A DNA stretch of 10,111 bases from Euperipatoides rowelli. Taxonomy: Eukaryota; Onychophora; Udeonychophora; Euonychophora; Peripatopsidae. The stretch is taken from the NCBI GenBank assembly GCA_003024985.2, contig PXIH01S0035354.1; one strand, 5' to 3'. The notes under the pieces are model-generated. The model did not search any database. It saw only the letters and a program-made list of their open reading frames with translations, and had not been told where the DNA came from. How positions within the stretch are numbered: the stretch's first letter is position 1; each line of letters starts with the position of its first letter. Positions 1-8,374 of this stretch are shown in pieces. Position numbers and translations under genes: made by a program.

Positions 1-39
1 GACCTGGCTACTTAAAAAATTGGTGGAATTCAACCCCTG
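1..39. mobile_element. Right end of a hAT-type transposon (partial)
   Basis: The window opens inside a sequence ending in caacccctg at base 39. Read on the other strand this is caggggttgaattcc, which has the CAGGG start common at hAT-superfamily termini. The next eight bases, ttaaagat (40-47), fit the loose hAT target-site pattern nTnnnnAn. The rest of the element and the other copy of the duplication lie outside the window, so the call rests on one end only. A GGCTA word near the start resembles the motif repeated inside the element at 2017-2510, but relatedness is not shown. Confidence 0.35.
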
Positions 40-2008
40 TTAAAGATTTCTAGTTTATATTTAAAACTCTCTCAATGCCTAAATAGAACAGTTAGTAAGA
101 AATCCTAATTCATTTTTAAGTTCATTTTAATTAATTCAGCAGTATTTTTACAGGGTAAATGCTTTTGTCTCATTCTATTTTAAAAGTCTAGATAGAGCAT
201 TGGTATTTGTTGGTAAGGGGGCTGAATAACAATTAAACTTTGAAAGGCTAAGTTATACCTGTCAGCTTTTATTTTTTTTTAATAAAGAAATAGTTTCTTG
301 GCAAGAAAAGCTGAATTAGGATGAGGATCTAATAAATGTATTTCAACTTTTACTTATTTCATAACATTATCGTCTGTGCTTTCGCTGGCTTCAAGAGCTA
401 CTATAATATGCACTCTTAATTTGGTCTGTACTCTATAGCTTATTTAGCTCTATCTAAGAAACAATCAAATGTAGAAAAATAATGGGCGCGCCATTACTTG
501 GATAAGTTATTCAACTAATTTCTTAGGAATGGTTAAAAGTGAAAAAAATGAGAATGAGCTCTTAGTCAGCAACTGCACTATTAAATGCTCATTTACCTAA
601 ATTTGGGGACTGAGCTCTTAATCGGAAATGCGCTTTTGAACCGCATTATACGGTATACATATAGGCTATACAAGTAAAAATAGTAAGCTTAAATACATTG
701 TAAATAAAAATTTATATACATTTGGCAGGAAGAAATACTCAATTTGTGTGATAAAGATAGGCTATTTTGGACTATATTGTTAAATACTTAAATGATGAGG
801 CAAATAATTCATACGTCATATTGTTGCTGGTAGAGAAATATTTACTATTTATAAATACGGTATTTTGTTACTAGATTATTTGGCTACAAGCTTTTGCTGC
901 CCGGCTACTAAAATATTATAGTTTGTGGCCAACTGGCTATAAATAATTCACTCAACTTCGGAAGCCCTAGATTTGAAATTAAATTCTCTATACCTGTAAT
1001 GAGGATTTCATTTAATTCTCTGAGTTGGACAAAAACTGATTATGCTATTTTATTGCTCATTTTAGCTGGGTTTAAAAATTTTTCATGGGATGGTAGCCTA
1101 AGATCTTTAAATGTCAGGTTTTATTGACATTATATTTATCAAATGAACACATGTCCATATTTGTGGCTTTATAGAAACCAGTTTGTTCTATTTGGATTAC
1201 ATTTGTTTCTCTAGCAAAATTCTAAGTTATCGTATATACTTAAATTGTTTCAAATGGATTTCTAGATAACTATGTTGTGAATTCACCAAAAATTATCATG
1301 AAGCTAGGATTTATGGCAACACTCCATGGTTTAATTTTCATATATTACAATGTGTGGGAATCTATTTTAAGTGGTGACTACTGTATATGCTATTGGGAGC
1401 AGACACGCAATTTTAATTGGTGTTTTCTGTTTACGAGTAATGGAATAGAATCATCAATTGCTAATCCTGTTTTTTATTTTAATTTACAAAATAAATTTTA
1501 TGAGCCTTTTTTTTTTTTTAAGTATTTCTTATGTCACTATCCTTTTAAAAATTTTAATATGTTATAGTATTGTTACTATTTTATCTATGATAATTTGTGT
1601 TGAATTATCAGTTTGACAACTAAAGATATATTAATGGTAATAAAAGGAGTGGAAAAACACCATTACCATAATAGAAATACAGCTCTGTTAAAATGTAACA
1701 ATGGAAAAATTAGCTTATAGATAGAGTTTTTTTTATATATATTTTTCACCCATATTCACTATGCAAATTCTAAATTTGCATAGTGGATTGTTGTTGCCTT
1801 AAAGTATGACCTGCATCTTATTAATGCGCTTTGTTTATGTTCCATGGATAATTCCAGATAACAGATTGTCAATGTTAGAGCTGTTGGTAAGGTCTCGTTT
1901 GTTTTATTAAATGGACTCTGGAGGAAAAATAATTTTACTCTTTGCCTCATGCCTATTGAAATATTAATGTCGATATTATGTGAGTATAGCCTACCACTTA
2001 AATTATAT
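40..2008. other. AT-rich stretch with no supported gene
   Basis: This is almost 2 kb of AT-rich DNA with no coding sequence I can support. It holds short poly-T and poly-A runs, an AscI-like GGCGCGCC island at 485-492 inside a near-palindrome, and two diverged copies of a gagctctta word 56 bp apart (556 and 612). There is also a cluster of GGCTA words around 880-940 and an inverted pair atggtaat/attaccat at 1634-1641 and 1662-1669. The longest plus-strand open frame (1277-1567) is rich in Phe, Ile and Asn, as AT-rich DNA gives by chance, and shows no domain. If the exon at 2585 is real, this stretch is probably intron or upstream DNA of that gene. Confidence 0.55.
1757..1785. repeat. Perfect 12-bp hairpin of two inverted ATGCAAAT octamers
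   Basis: The arms 1757-1768 (cactatgcaaat) and 1774-1785 (atttgcatagtg) are exact reverse complements around a five-base loop. Each arm carries ATGCAAAT, the octamer bound by animal POU-domain (Oct) factors, in opposite orientations. The palindrome is seen directly. A regulatory role is inference only, since AT-rich DNA yields such words fairly often and no gene start is visible next to it. Confidence 0.6.
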
Positions 2009-2016
2009 AGTGCTTC

Positions 2017-2510
2017 CAGGGCTCGAAATTAAATTTTTTGACTTTTAGCCTGCCTGGCTAGTATTATTTCAAAACTACTAGCCAACAGACAGATTACCTT
2101 TAAAACAATATTGGAATCATCCTGCTATTTACATTTTTTAAATAGCTATAACAACAAAAATGTTTTAATCATAGAACAACAAATTGTCAAATTAAAAAAT
2201 TCAATAGAGTTGAGAGAATATTTGTTTTTAATCAAAATAGAATAGATTAATAGATTTTATTGTACAGTATCTGCCAATTTTTTAATTTTAATTAGAAGAA
2301 ATCCTAATGCTGGTTTGCTTCTTTTTTTTAATATTTTTTAAATAATTCTTTTGCTTTGTAATTGTTTATTTATTTCATACAAGGTTTTGACTTAATAATA
2401 AGTATGCAAAACTTTTACTAGCCGGTCAGGCTAATGTACTTTTGTTAACACTAGCCAATTTTAAATTCACTAGCCTGGGGCTAGCAGGCTAGCATTAATT
2501 TTGAGCCCTG
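2017..2510. mobile_element. Complete non-autonomous hAT element, CAGGGCTC ends
   Basis: The element starts cagggctcgaaattaa at 2017 and ends ttaattttgagccctg at 2510. The terminal inverted repeats match at 15 of 16 positions. It is flanked by a perfect 8-bp direct repeat, agtgcttc, at 2009-2016 and 2511-2518, which is the target duplication length of hAT elements. At 494 bp with no transposase frame it is a non-autonomous (MITE-like) copy that would need a transposase supplied elsewhere. Several ACTAGCC/GGCTAGT motifs sit inside both ends in both orientations, as expected of subterminal transposase-binding repeats. The target site departs from the usual nTnnnnAn pattern. The exact duplication suggests the insertion is fairly young. 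It lies 66 bp upstream of the exon-like island at 2585. Confidence 0.88.
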
Positions 2511-2584
2511 AGTGCTTCCCTAATTTATTTAGGGAGGAGAGGAAATAAAGGTTTTATATGTGTGTTTACGTCTTTGCTTTTCAG

Positions 2585-2616
2585 GAATTTGTCAAGCCAG
2601 ATGCTGTGGGATTTCC
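2585..2616 (+). CDS. Candidate 32-nt internal exon of an unidentified gene
   Basis: A strong acceptor (gtctttgcttttcag, ending at 2584) and a consensus donor (gtgagtag from 2617) bracket 32 bases richer in G+C than their surroundings. In frame 1 the island reads EFVKPDAVGF plus two bases (CC) of a split codon. That frame joins to the island at 9239 as CC+A and stays open; the other two frames hit a stop there. I do not recognise the protein. A 32-nt exon is unusually short but within the range of animal microexons. The evidence is splice signals and phase only, so a pair of chance sites remains possible. A hAT insertion ends 74 bp upstream of the exon, close to where a branch point would be expected. 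Confidence 0.4.
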
Positions 2617-3981
2617 GTGAGTAGTATGTTTTCCATTATTTTATTAACTATGCTTTTATTAATTTGGTTATCCTTTAGTGATAATATGATTCAAATATAC
2701 CATAATCGAGACTTAGTAAATTTTAAAATATTTACCGGCTCTACAAAAATGGAACTTTGGAAATCAAAATTGCTAAAGTTGTCCAAGACATGTTTTAAAA
2801 ATGTTTAAAAAAAAAAAAAATTAAGAAAATGAGACAAACTACTGTATATTATTAGTGCTCTAATTTTACAAAATAGACTTACTGTTAAGGCAATCCTTAA
2901 ATATAATTTAAAATTTTACTTCCTGCTAGAATTGCAGTTCGACTCTAATCAAATCTAAAAAATTAGATCTGTAGCCTTTTCTTAATTCCGAACTGTTCTA
3001 AACTTATATTGAATTATGATCTCCCTAAATTAAAGAATGGGTGTTATCCATTTGTGTAGCAAAAACATGGAAGTTTATATTTTTTATTATTTATTTATTT
3101 AAGCCTATGAGAAAAGCAAGAAAAATAATTTTACGACTTAAGACGTTCATTTATTGAAACCTATCGATTTTGTCAGTCCCGTGGGTACATCTTAACACAG
3201 TTTTACTATATTTGTGTGTTTTTTTAATTGTGTAGGGCTGTAGGCTATAGTATATAAACCTTATTCACAATCCTGAAGTTTTTTAAATATTAGTCTATTG
3301 TTTTTTATTTACTTGTGGAAATATCAGAAATTGTGTTTTTAATATGTTTTCTGTATTGACTCTAGTTGGACATTTGTTCAGAGTATCATCCATTCATAAC
3401 CATGAGCCTCATTGAACAAAACCATTCTAATAGGTCCTCTTCATTCAGTTAAAGAATTGAATACTTTAGTTTAAGCCATTTTTGATAGTTAATGCACACA
3501 AAAGTAGCCTATTAGTTTAAAATAAAGCTTTACAAGTAGTGGTCAATATTAAAATTGCTTTTTAAATATTAAGATAGAAAAAAATTAAACTTAAAATCTA
3601 TAAAACCCCATTAGACATTTGCCTTCAGCGATAGAAACGAGTACTCTAGTATGTTTTACTTTATAAGTAATTCAACGTGTTTCTTTCAAATGTCTTTTTA
3701 TTTAATGTATTGCTCAAAACTGTTTATTTCAAGAACTAAATTAGGGTCCTTAATCTAAACAAATATGTTTAGTATATGATATGTTAAGGCATTGATTCTA
3801 TATGATTTTTTTACCAAATATACAGAAATTGCTAAAATGTCTCATCATCTGTGTTACTGCCATGTTAAAAACATCACGACTGAAGGTGTAAAATTCACAG
3901 ATTAGCATATAAGTATAGAATAAACAAAAATAAATATTGTCCATCTGTATTATAAAGTTGCTAAATTAAAATAAAAATGGC

Positions 3982-4009
3982 TATGAATGGAATTTCCATT
4001 CCATTCATA
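3982..4009. repeat. Perfect 12-bp hairpin with a 4-base loop
   Basis: The arms tatgaatggaat (3982-3993) and attccattcata (3998-4009) are exact reverse complements separated by ttcc. The centre reads GGAATTTCC at 3989-3997, a word that also fits the loose NF-kB-type consensus GGRNNYYCC. No flanking target duplication was found, so it is not clearly a transposon. RNA from either strand could fold into a short stem. No function is visible. Confidence 0.6.
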
Positions 4010-4531
4010 ACTGCTTTTACTTAAATCACAACAATTTCAAAAAGTAATTTAACTTATTCGATAATATAAAAATTAAATTAGCAACATTGTCTTTTTTTTT
4101 TCATATAATAGTACCTTTGCTGTCAGTTAGCGATTGCAATTTAGACCACCTATGAAACTATACCCGTATATTCCTTTTTCAAATTTCTCAATTCTCCGAT
4201 CAAATTGGTTTGAGCGAGTCTCAAATGTTCTCTAAGAATCCAAGTTGAATATATAAACTCCTTAGTACATATCAATTTTCCTGTGTTTTTTGAGGATGAG
4301 ATTAAAATGTTATGACTTAAATCTTCTATATATTAATACGTGAAGGTAAACTTTGAAACCCTTTTTAAGCATATTGGGCGCACGGAGGAGTGTGAGATTT
4401 GGCAGAGTTAAAGTTTATATGGAGAGGGAGTGCAATGAGCAAAAATTTAATTTTTAAATTAAAACATTAATTTTTTAGCGTTGTGGCGGATTTTACAAAG
4501 GAGTGGCAGCTTTTTACAAAGGAATTTCTTA

Positions 4532-4550
4532 TTGGTCGAATTTCGACCAA
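4532..4550. repeat. Perfect 9-bp palindrome
   Basis: ttggtcgaa and ttcgaccaa flank a single central t. The sequence lies just downstream of two ttttacaaagga-like words. The next bases end in cactg (4551-4555), which on the other strand is a cagtg start, but no matching second end or target duplication was found, so a transposon terminus is not claimed. Confidence 0.5.
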
Positions 4551-4955
4551 CACTGGATTACTAGTATAACTTAATTCTTAAACTGGAAACAAATATTGCT
4601 GAAATTCTTATTTGTTAAAAGAATTCATTTCACGCTCATTGTATTTTTGTAGAGTACCAGTACAACAATAATTACTGCACTGAAGTTCTTTCTTATTTAA
4701 CAGTAGGCCTACTATCATTGTATTTTGGATTTGTACTGTTTCTGTGAAATAGTCTATGTAGACACATTTATTTGTGTTTTTTTTTTCTATGCATTTAACT
4801 CCTCACTTGTTCTGTAATTTCATCTTCACTTGCATCGGAGTCAATGTTGAATCAGCTGCCAAGCATTTTACTGATCCGAAACCATTATACTGTTTATTAT
4901 TAAAAAATGTCTACCTAACATTCATCTATGATAACTTCGTCAGGTACATCTAAAC

Positions 4956-5387
4956 TTGGGGTTCCCAACCCTTTTGTACCCTAGAGCACATTCTAAAATA
5001 CGGTACGGCGGCGGGCACCATCTAAATTTTCCGTAATGCCAAAATTATATGCGCAGATGGCAAAAACTCAGTAGAATCTGGATTGTCTCGCCTGTATTTA
5101 GATAATTCTCTAACTATCCCCACCACTACTCAATCCGGCCGTCTGCGTGCATTGCACTCAAGTTTGTCCGTGTTATCTTGACACAAAAGGTGGAACTAAA
5201 GAGATCGATTACAAGAAAACAACTGCCTAAAATTGGTTGCCTAACCACTCACAATCTAAATCAATGGGATCCGGGCACTGACAAATTAGCATGGGCAAAC
5301 TTTCGTTTCGTGGTCGAACAGCGGTGGCACACACAAATGGGTCGACGGGCGCCATGGTGTTTGCGGGCACTGTATTGCGAACTCCTG
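4956..5387. mobile_element. Non-autonomous hAT-type element, GGGGTTCCCAA ends
   Basis: A perfect 8-bp direct repeat, atctaaac, at 4948-4955 and 5388-5395 brackets 432 bp. It fits the hAT target pattern nTnnnnAn. The left end is ttggggttcccaa. The right end, on the other strand, is caggagttcgcaa, matching at 9 of 13 positions. The left end has lost the usual CA, so at least one terminus has mutated. Inside each end lie GC-rich blocks (ggcggcgggcacc on the left; gacgggcgccatgg and gcgggcac on the right) of the kind seen in hAT elements with GGGGTTCCCAACC termini. Short open frames on both strands inside it are too short and featureless to be transposase. The decayed ends with an intact duplication suggest an older, probably immobile copy. 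Confidence 0.8.
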
Positions 5388-5395
5388 ATCTAAAC

Positions 5396-5963
5396 TGTAA
5401 TGAAACTGGGAAATGCAAGTTTGCTTTTAAAACAACCGCTATTAAAATTTAGTAGGCTAAGTTTTTTTTTTTTTTGAGTACCGTATGAAAATGGAAATTT
5501 TTCATACATTAGACAAAGCAATTGGTTATGATTTTTAATAATTAAAGCTGGCTATTAGAAAAATATTAATATGTAATGACAGTACGGTAATATTAAAAAA
5601 ATTCTAGAATTATTTTGCATTAACCTTTTTCACGTTTAAAAATTAAGATTTGGTAGTAAATTTTGACGAGTTTCAGAAAATATTGTCACTCTTTTATTTG
5701 TTATTTTCTTCCATTTCTTCGGTGCCAGTGTTCTCAAGTTAAGAAGTAGATTACAATTATTTTATTTTACAACTAGCTAAACCCGTGCAGAACATCTGCA
5801 CCCTAGGATGTTAATTTATTACCAATATTTTTAAAAGTATAATCTAATTTTTAAGAAAGAAATTAATAAGAAGCCATCGAAAATTCGCTGCTCTTTGTTC
5901 AATTTTTCTAAATTACTTTCACCTTTTCTTTGCTTATTTATTTAATGTCAAAATAATTCAGAT
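5396..5963. other. AT-rich stretch with no supported gene
   Basis: This stretch holds a 14-base poly-T at 5462-5475 and a 9-bp perfect hairpin, gtatgaaaa/ttttcatac, at 5483-5491 and 5499-5507. At 5774-5791 it has an actagctaaacccgtgc word that resembles a motif seen at the ends of some animal retroelements. That resemblance is from memory and too short to annotate. No coding exon was found. Confidence 0.5.
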
Positions 5964-6203
5964 CTAGCTACCTACCTCCTTACCACCCTCTCTCCATCCC
6001 TCCCTACCTCTACCTTATCCCCACCTCTCCCTACCTCCTTCCATACCCTACCTCCCTTTCTACCTTCCTCCATACCTTCCTACCTCCTTCCATACCCACC
6101 TCCCTTTCTACCTTCCTCTCTCCCTCCATACCTTCCTCACTCCTTCCCTACCTCCTTAGCTACCTACCTAACTATTTACTTACATAACTACCTACCTACC
6201 TTT
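5964..6203. repeat. Pyrimidine-rich degenerate TACC/TCCC repeat tract
   Basis: About 240 bp on the plus strand is built almost only of C, T and A in irregular TACC, TCCC, CCTT and CCATAC units, with cleaner ctacctac repeats at both ends. G is nearly absent. This is a degenerate simple-sequence array, likely length-variable between individuals. Its strong strand asymmetry could favour triplex or other non-B DNA, which is inference. Confidence 0.8.
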
Positions 6204-7365
6204 GTAATAGGCTAACTAAAACTGTTTAAAATACCAATTTCACTTGTAACTGCAATAGTTTTCAGCTGTAAATATAAAATATCTCTAGATGAAATTACGA
6301 AAATCAATTTATATTTAAATTTACTTGTTTTTTTTTATGCCACATACTAGGCTATTTACATTTTTTTTTTTTTACCGTAAAATAAATCTTTATTCCCCAT
6401 AAGAAAACTCTAATCCAAAATATTTTTTTTCTCGTGCAGCAATAATTATAATAATATTATACAGTAGATAGATAATAATTGTTCTGGAAACTTTTTCATT
6501 GGCAAAAATCCAAAAGTTTACTTCTTTTTTTTTTCTCACGTTGACGCAAGCTTGGAATTAAAATTTTTATTCTTATTTTAATTATAATTTTTACATTTTA
6601 AACGAATATTAGATAGTGAACTTGTAAGAAAAAAACTAAAAAATAGAAAGATTAAACTGAGAAAAACGGCTATTTTCATAAGCAAAAGGACTTGTAAGTT
6701 TATTTTCCATCTAATACCAGCAATACAGAACATTTTTGTATTTGCATTAAATATAGCTTATTATGCAGATATAATTAAATATCCCAAGTATCAGTGATGA
6801 TAAATTTGTGATTTTATGCAATTTGAACTGACTTTAGTTGTAATGCAATTCTTCATTCTGCAAACTTTAAAACTTGCTGCAATACATTCTTAACTGACAA
6901 TATATAAGGTAAGCACAAAATATTTTAAAAGTATAATTTATCTAATACATGATAATTGCTTTTAGATTGTTTTTAATGATATGTACCGGTATTCATTTGC
7001 CCATAACAGCCTAAAAGCATCTCTATTTATTGTTGACAGTGTGGTTAATACTTACTCAGTTGAGTCCTCATAATTCTGAAACCAAGCTGAACTACAAGCT
7101 GAGGGCCAGATTGAACATTTATAATTCTCCATGGGCCGGGCCAGTCTTCATGCGGGGGAAAATTCCAAGAGAATTAACCAAAACAGAGATGCAGTGAGGA
7201 GGAAGGGGGTCTCCCAGACTTTTATTTTAAATTTATGTCTAAATAATTCAGTTTTGTCACCTTAAGAGAATACACAGTGCACAGTATAATTGTTGTATTT
7301 CTGAATCAAGCTTATAATTATTGCACTAAGACAATATTCTGCATGTTTAATATGTGTAGCCTATT
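6204..7365. other. AT-rich stretch with one GC-richer patch, no gene
   Basis: Most of this is AT-rich with poly-T runs (for example 6361-6373) and no supported exon. The exception is about 7100-7215, where gagggccagattg, ccatgggccgggccag and gggggtctcccagac occur close together. Such GGCC-rich words followed by a GGGGTCTC-like block resemble the inner ends of some hAT elements, so the patch may be an eroded fragment. No terminal repeat pair or target duplication was found. Confidence 0.4.
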
Positions 7366-7411
7366 TCTATATCTATCTATCTCTCTATATATACTGTATA
7401 TTATAACCTAT
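7366..7411. repeat. Short TATC/TA microsatellite
   Basis: Imperfect tatc units grade into ta repeats (tatctatctatctctctatatata) directly before the first copy of the 375-bp repeat. The second copy is instead preceded by a poly-A run, so this microsatellite is flanking DNA rather than part of that repeat. Confidence 0.6.
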
Positions 7412-7788
7412 ATTGTATATAGAATTCATTTTTATTAATTGTGCGTATTAGTTTGTGTATTCGGGATGTTTAGTTTTGTCTATGGCGTTATTACTTTAAT
7501 TAGTAATCACGTCATAGACCGTTCTACTTCCTGAATGCAAGACTGATGCTAATTAATTAATTATGCATGGGTAATATGTATTTTACCTGCGCTATAAAAT
7601 TGCCATAAAGGCTTGTATTTTCAATTATTGTTTGTCTTACCCTGCGGGCCACACTTTACCACGTCTGATATAACGTACCGTGGAGAGAGAGGCTCCGTAC
7701 AGTATTTCCATCCATGGATTTCATTTTAAGTTATAAATTAATATTGCCTTGACTTTATTTATTATACGTTCGAGATAAGAATGTCTAC
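7412..7788 (+). repeat. Dispersed repeat, copy 1
   Basis: This segment matches 9739-10111 in the same orientation with roughly 22 substitutions and three small indels (about 94% identity by manual alignment). Both copies begin at the same point, attgtatatagaattc, after unrelated flanks, so this is the true left boundary. The right boundary is not determined because copy 2 runs off the window. The first 150 bp form a large imperfect palindrome. A TATA-like ctataaaa lies at 7592-7599. No protein is encoded. It could be an uncharacterised non-autonomous transposon, a long terminal repeat or another dispersed family. Confidence 0.85.
7478..7519. repeat. Hairpin core of repeat copy 1
   Basis: Two 18-base arms, 7478-7495 and 7502-7519, pair at 16 of 18 positions around a ttaatt loop; the ends are gtctatg and catagac. 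Weaker pairing continues outward to about 7434 on the left and 7563 on the right, including attcggga against tcctgaat, giving imperfect arms of roughly 60 bases. The same structure is kept in copy 2. Confidence 0.75.
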
Positions 7789-8366
7789 TTGTAAATAATA
7801 GAAAGAATATTTTATTTACAAAAGAATAAAGATTAATATATTTACTTATTTTAAAAGTAACTTCTTTAGTTTTTATTATCATAACAGTCTTTACAAGTTG
7901 GCAACTAGCAAATAAAACCTTTGAAACCAACAACCAGGAGCGGGAGTAAGCGGCTGTTACTTCCCGCGGATAAACCCACTGCCGCTCTCTTTTCCAGTAA
8001 AAAGAATAGCAACAGTAATAACATTGGCAGCTGCAAACAACTGCCGATAAAAACGTTTTCAAAAATAATAATATAACAAACTTTTATCGTTATAATGGTG
8101 TTCCTGCCAGAAGAACAATAGCCTTCTGCATGTTCTTTTAATAATGGTATTCCTGTTTTAAAGCCAGTACTTCTAAGTGTTGAAAATGTATTAGTACCAA
8201 TACTTACTACGTTTTGGTAAACCGGAGAAGCGAAGCTGTCAACCTGGAGTGATGAATGAACAGTCCGCTCCTATTGTCTATTGACAATAAAGAATAACTT
8301 TAAAATCTAAAAACTGAAAACTTAAAAAGTAAAATTAAAAATCATCGATGTAGTCTAGGCTAGTTG
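7789..8366. other. AT-rich stretch between repeat and transposon
   Basis: No supported gene. A GC-richer island at 7935-8000 contains the hairpin listed separately. Two similar words, aatggtgttcctg (from 8095) and aatggtattcctg (from 8143), lie about 48 bp apart, and aagaaca/tgttctt form a small inverted pair between them. A minus-strand open frame covering 7721-8062 extends into the dispersed repeat and has no recognisable domain, so it is not annotated as a gene. Part of this stretch may belong to the repeat ending near 7788, whose true right end is unknown. Confidence 0.45.
7940..7967. repeat. GC-rich hairpin with one bulge
   Basis: gcgggagtaa (7940-7949) pairs with ttacttcccgc (7957-7967), with a single extra base in the right arm and a gcggctg loop. 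It stands out because the surrounding DNA is strongly AT-rich. No transposon ends or target duplication were found around it. Confidence 0.55.
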
Positions 8367-8374
8367 CTATACAG

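Larger units (their letters stand above)
2617..4955. other. AT-rich stretch, probably intron, no gene seen
   Basis: No coding sequence is supported here. It holds a 14-base poly-A run at 2807-2820, short ATTT-rich runs near 3080-3100, two good hairpins listed separately, and a near-duplicate pair of ttttacaaagga words around 4491 and 4512. If the exons at 2585 and 9239 belong together, this is part of one intron of about 6.6 kb. Nothing resembling a tRNA, snoRNA or other RNA gene was recognised. Confidence 0.5.

Noticed and set aside
554-650. Two gagctctta-containing segments 56 bp apart
   Set aside because: Similarity is limited to about a dozen bases plus scattered matches, too weak to call a tandem duplication.
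879-964. GGCTA-rich stretch ending in agccctag, similar in layout to the hAT ends nearby
   Set aside because: No inverted partner or 8-bp duplication, and the alignment to the element at 2017-2510 is no better than low-complexity similarity.
1277-1567. 96-codon plus-strand open frame
   Set aside because: Composition is that of AT-rich chance sequence (Phe, Ile, Asn, a run of Phe from poly-T), with no domain, no splice or promoter context and no codon bias.
1759-1950. 63-codon minus-strand open frame
   Set aside because: It starts at the octamer-hairpin region and shows no motif or compositional support; its length is expected by chance.
2560-2808. 82-codon plus-strand open frame over the exon-like island
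   Set aside because: It reads through both splice sites in a different frame from the phase-compatible one and runs into AT-rich intron-like sequence.
2936-2946. agttcgactct, similar to a tRNA B box
   Set aside because: No A box, acceptor stem or anticodon arm can be built around it; the flanks do not fold as a tRNA.
4798-4850. Minus-strand short acidic peptide (DSDASEDEITEQ-like) before a stop
   Set aside because: Only about 18 codons between stops, with no splice site or neighbouring exon; it may be a transposase C-terminal remnant but cannot be supported.
5178-5418. Overlapping open frames on both strands
   Set aside because: Both lie largely inside the 432-bp hAT-type element and cross its right end, and neither resembles a transposase.
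7721-8062. 113-codon minus-strand open frame
   Set aside because: It overlaps the dispersed repeat, has no recognisable domain, and is lysine- and isoleucine-rich as AT-rich DNA gives by chance.
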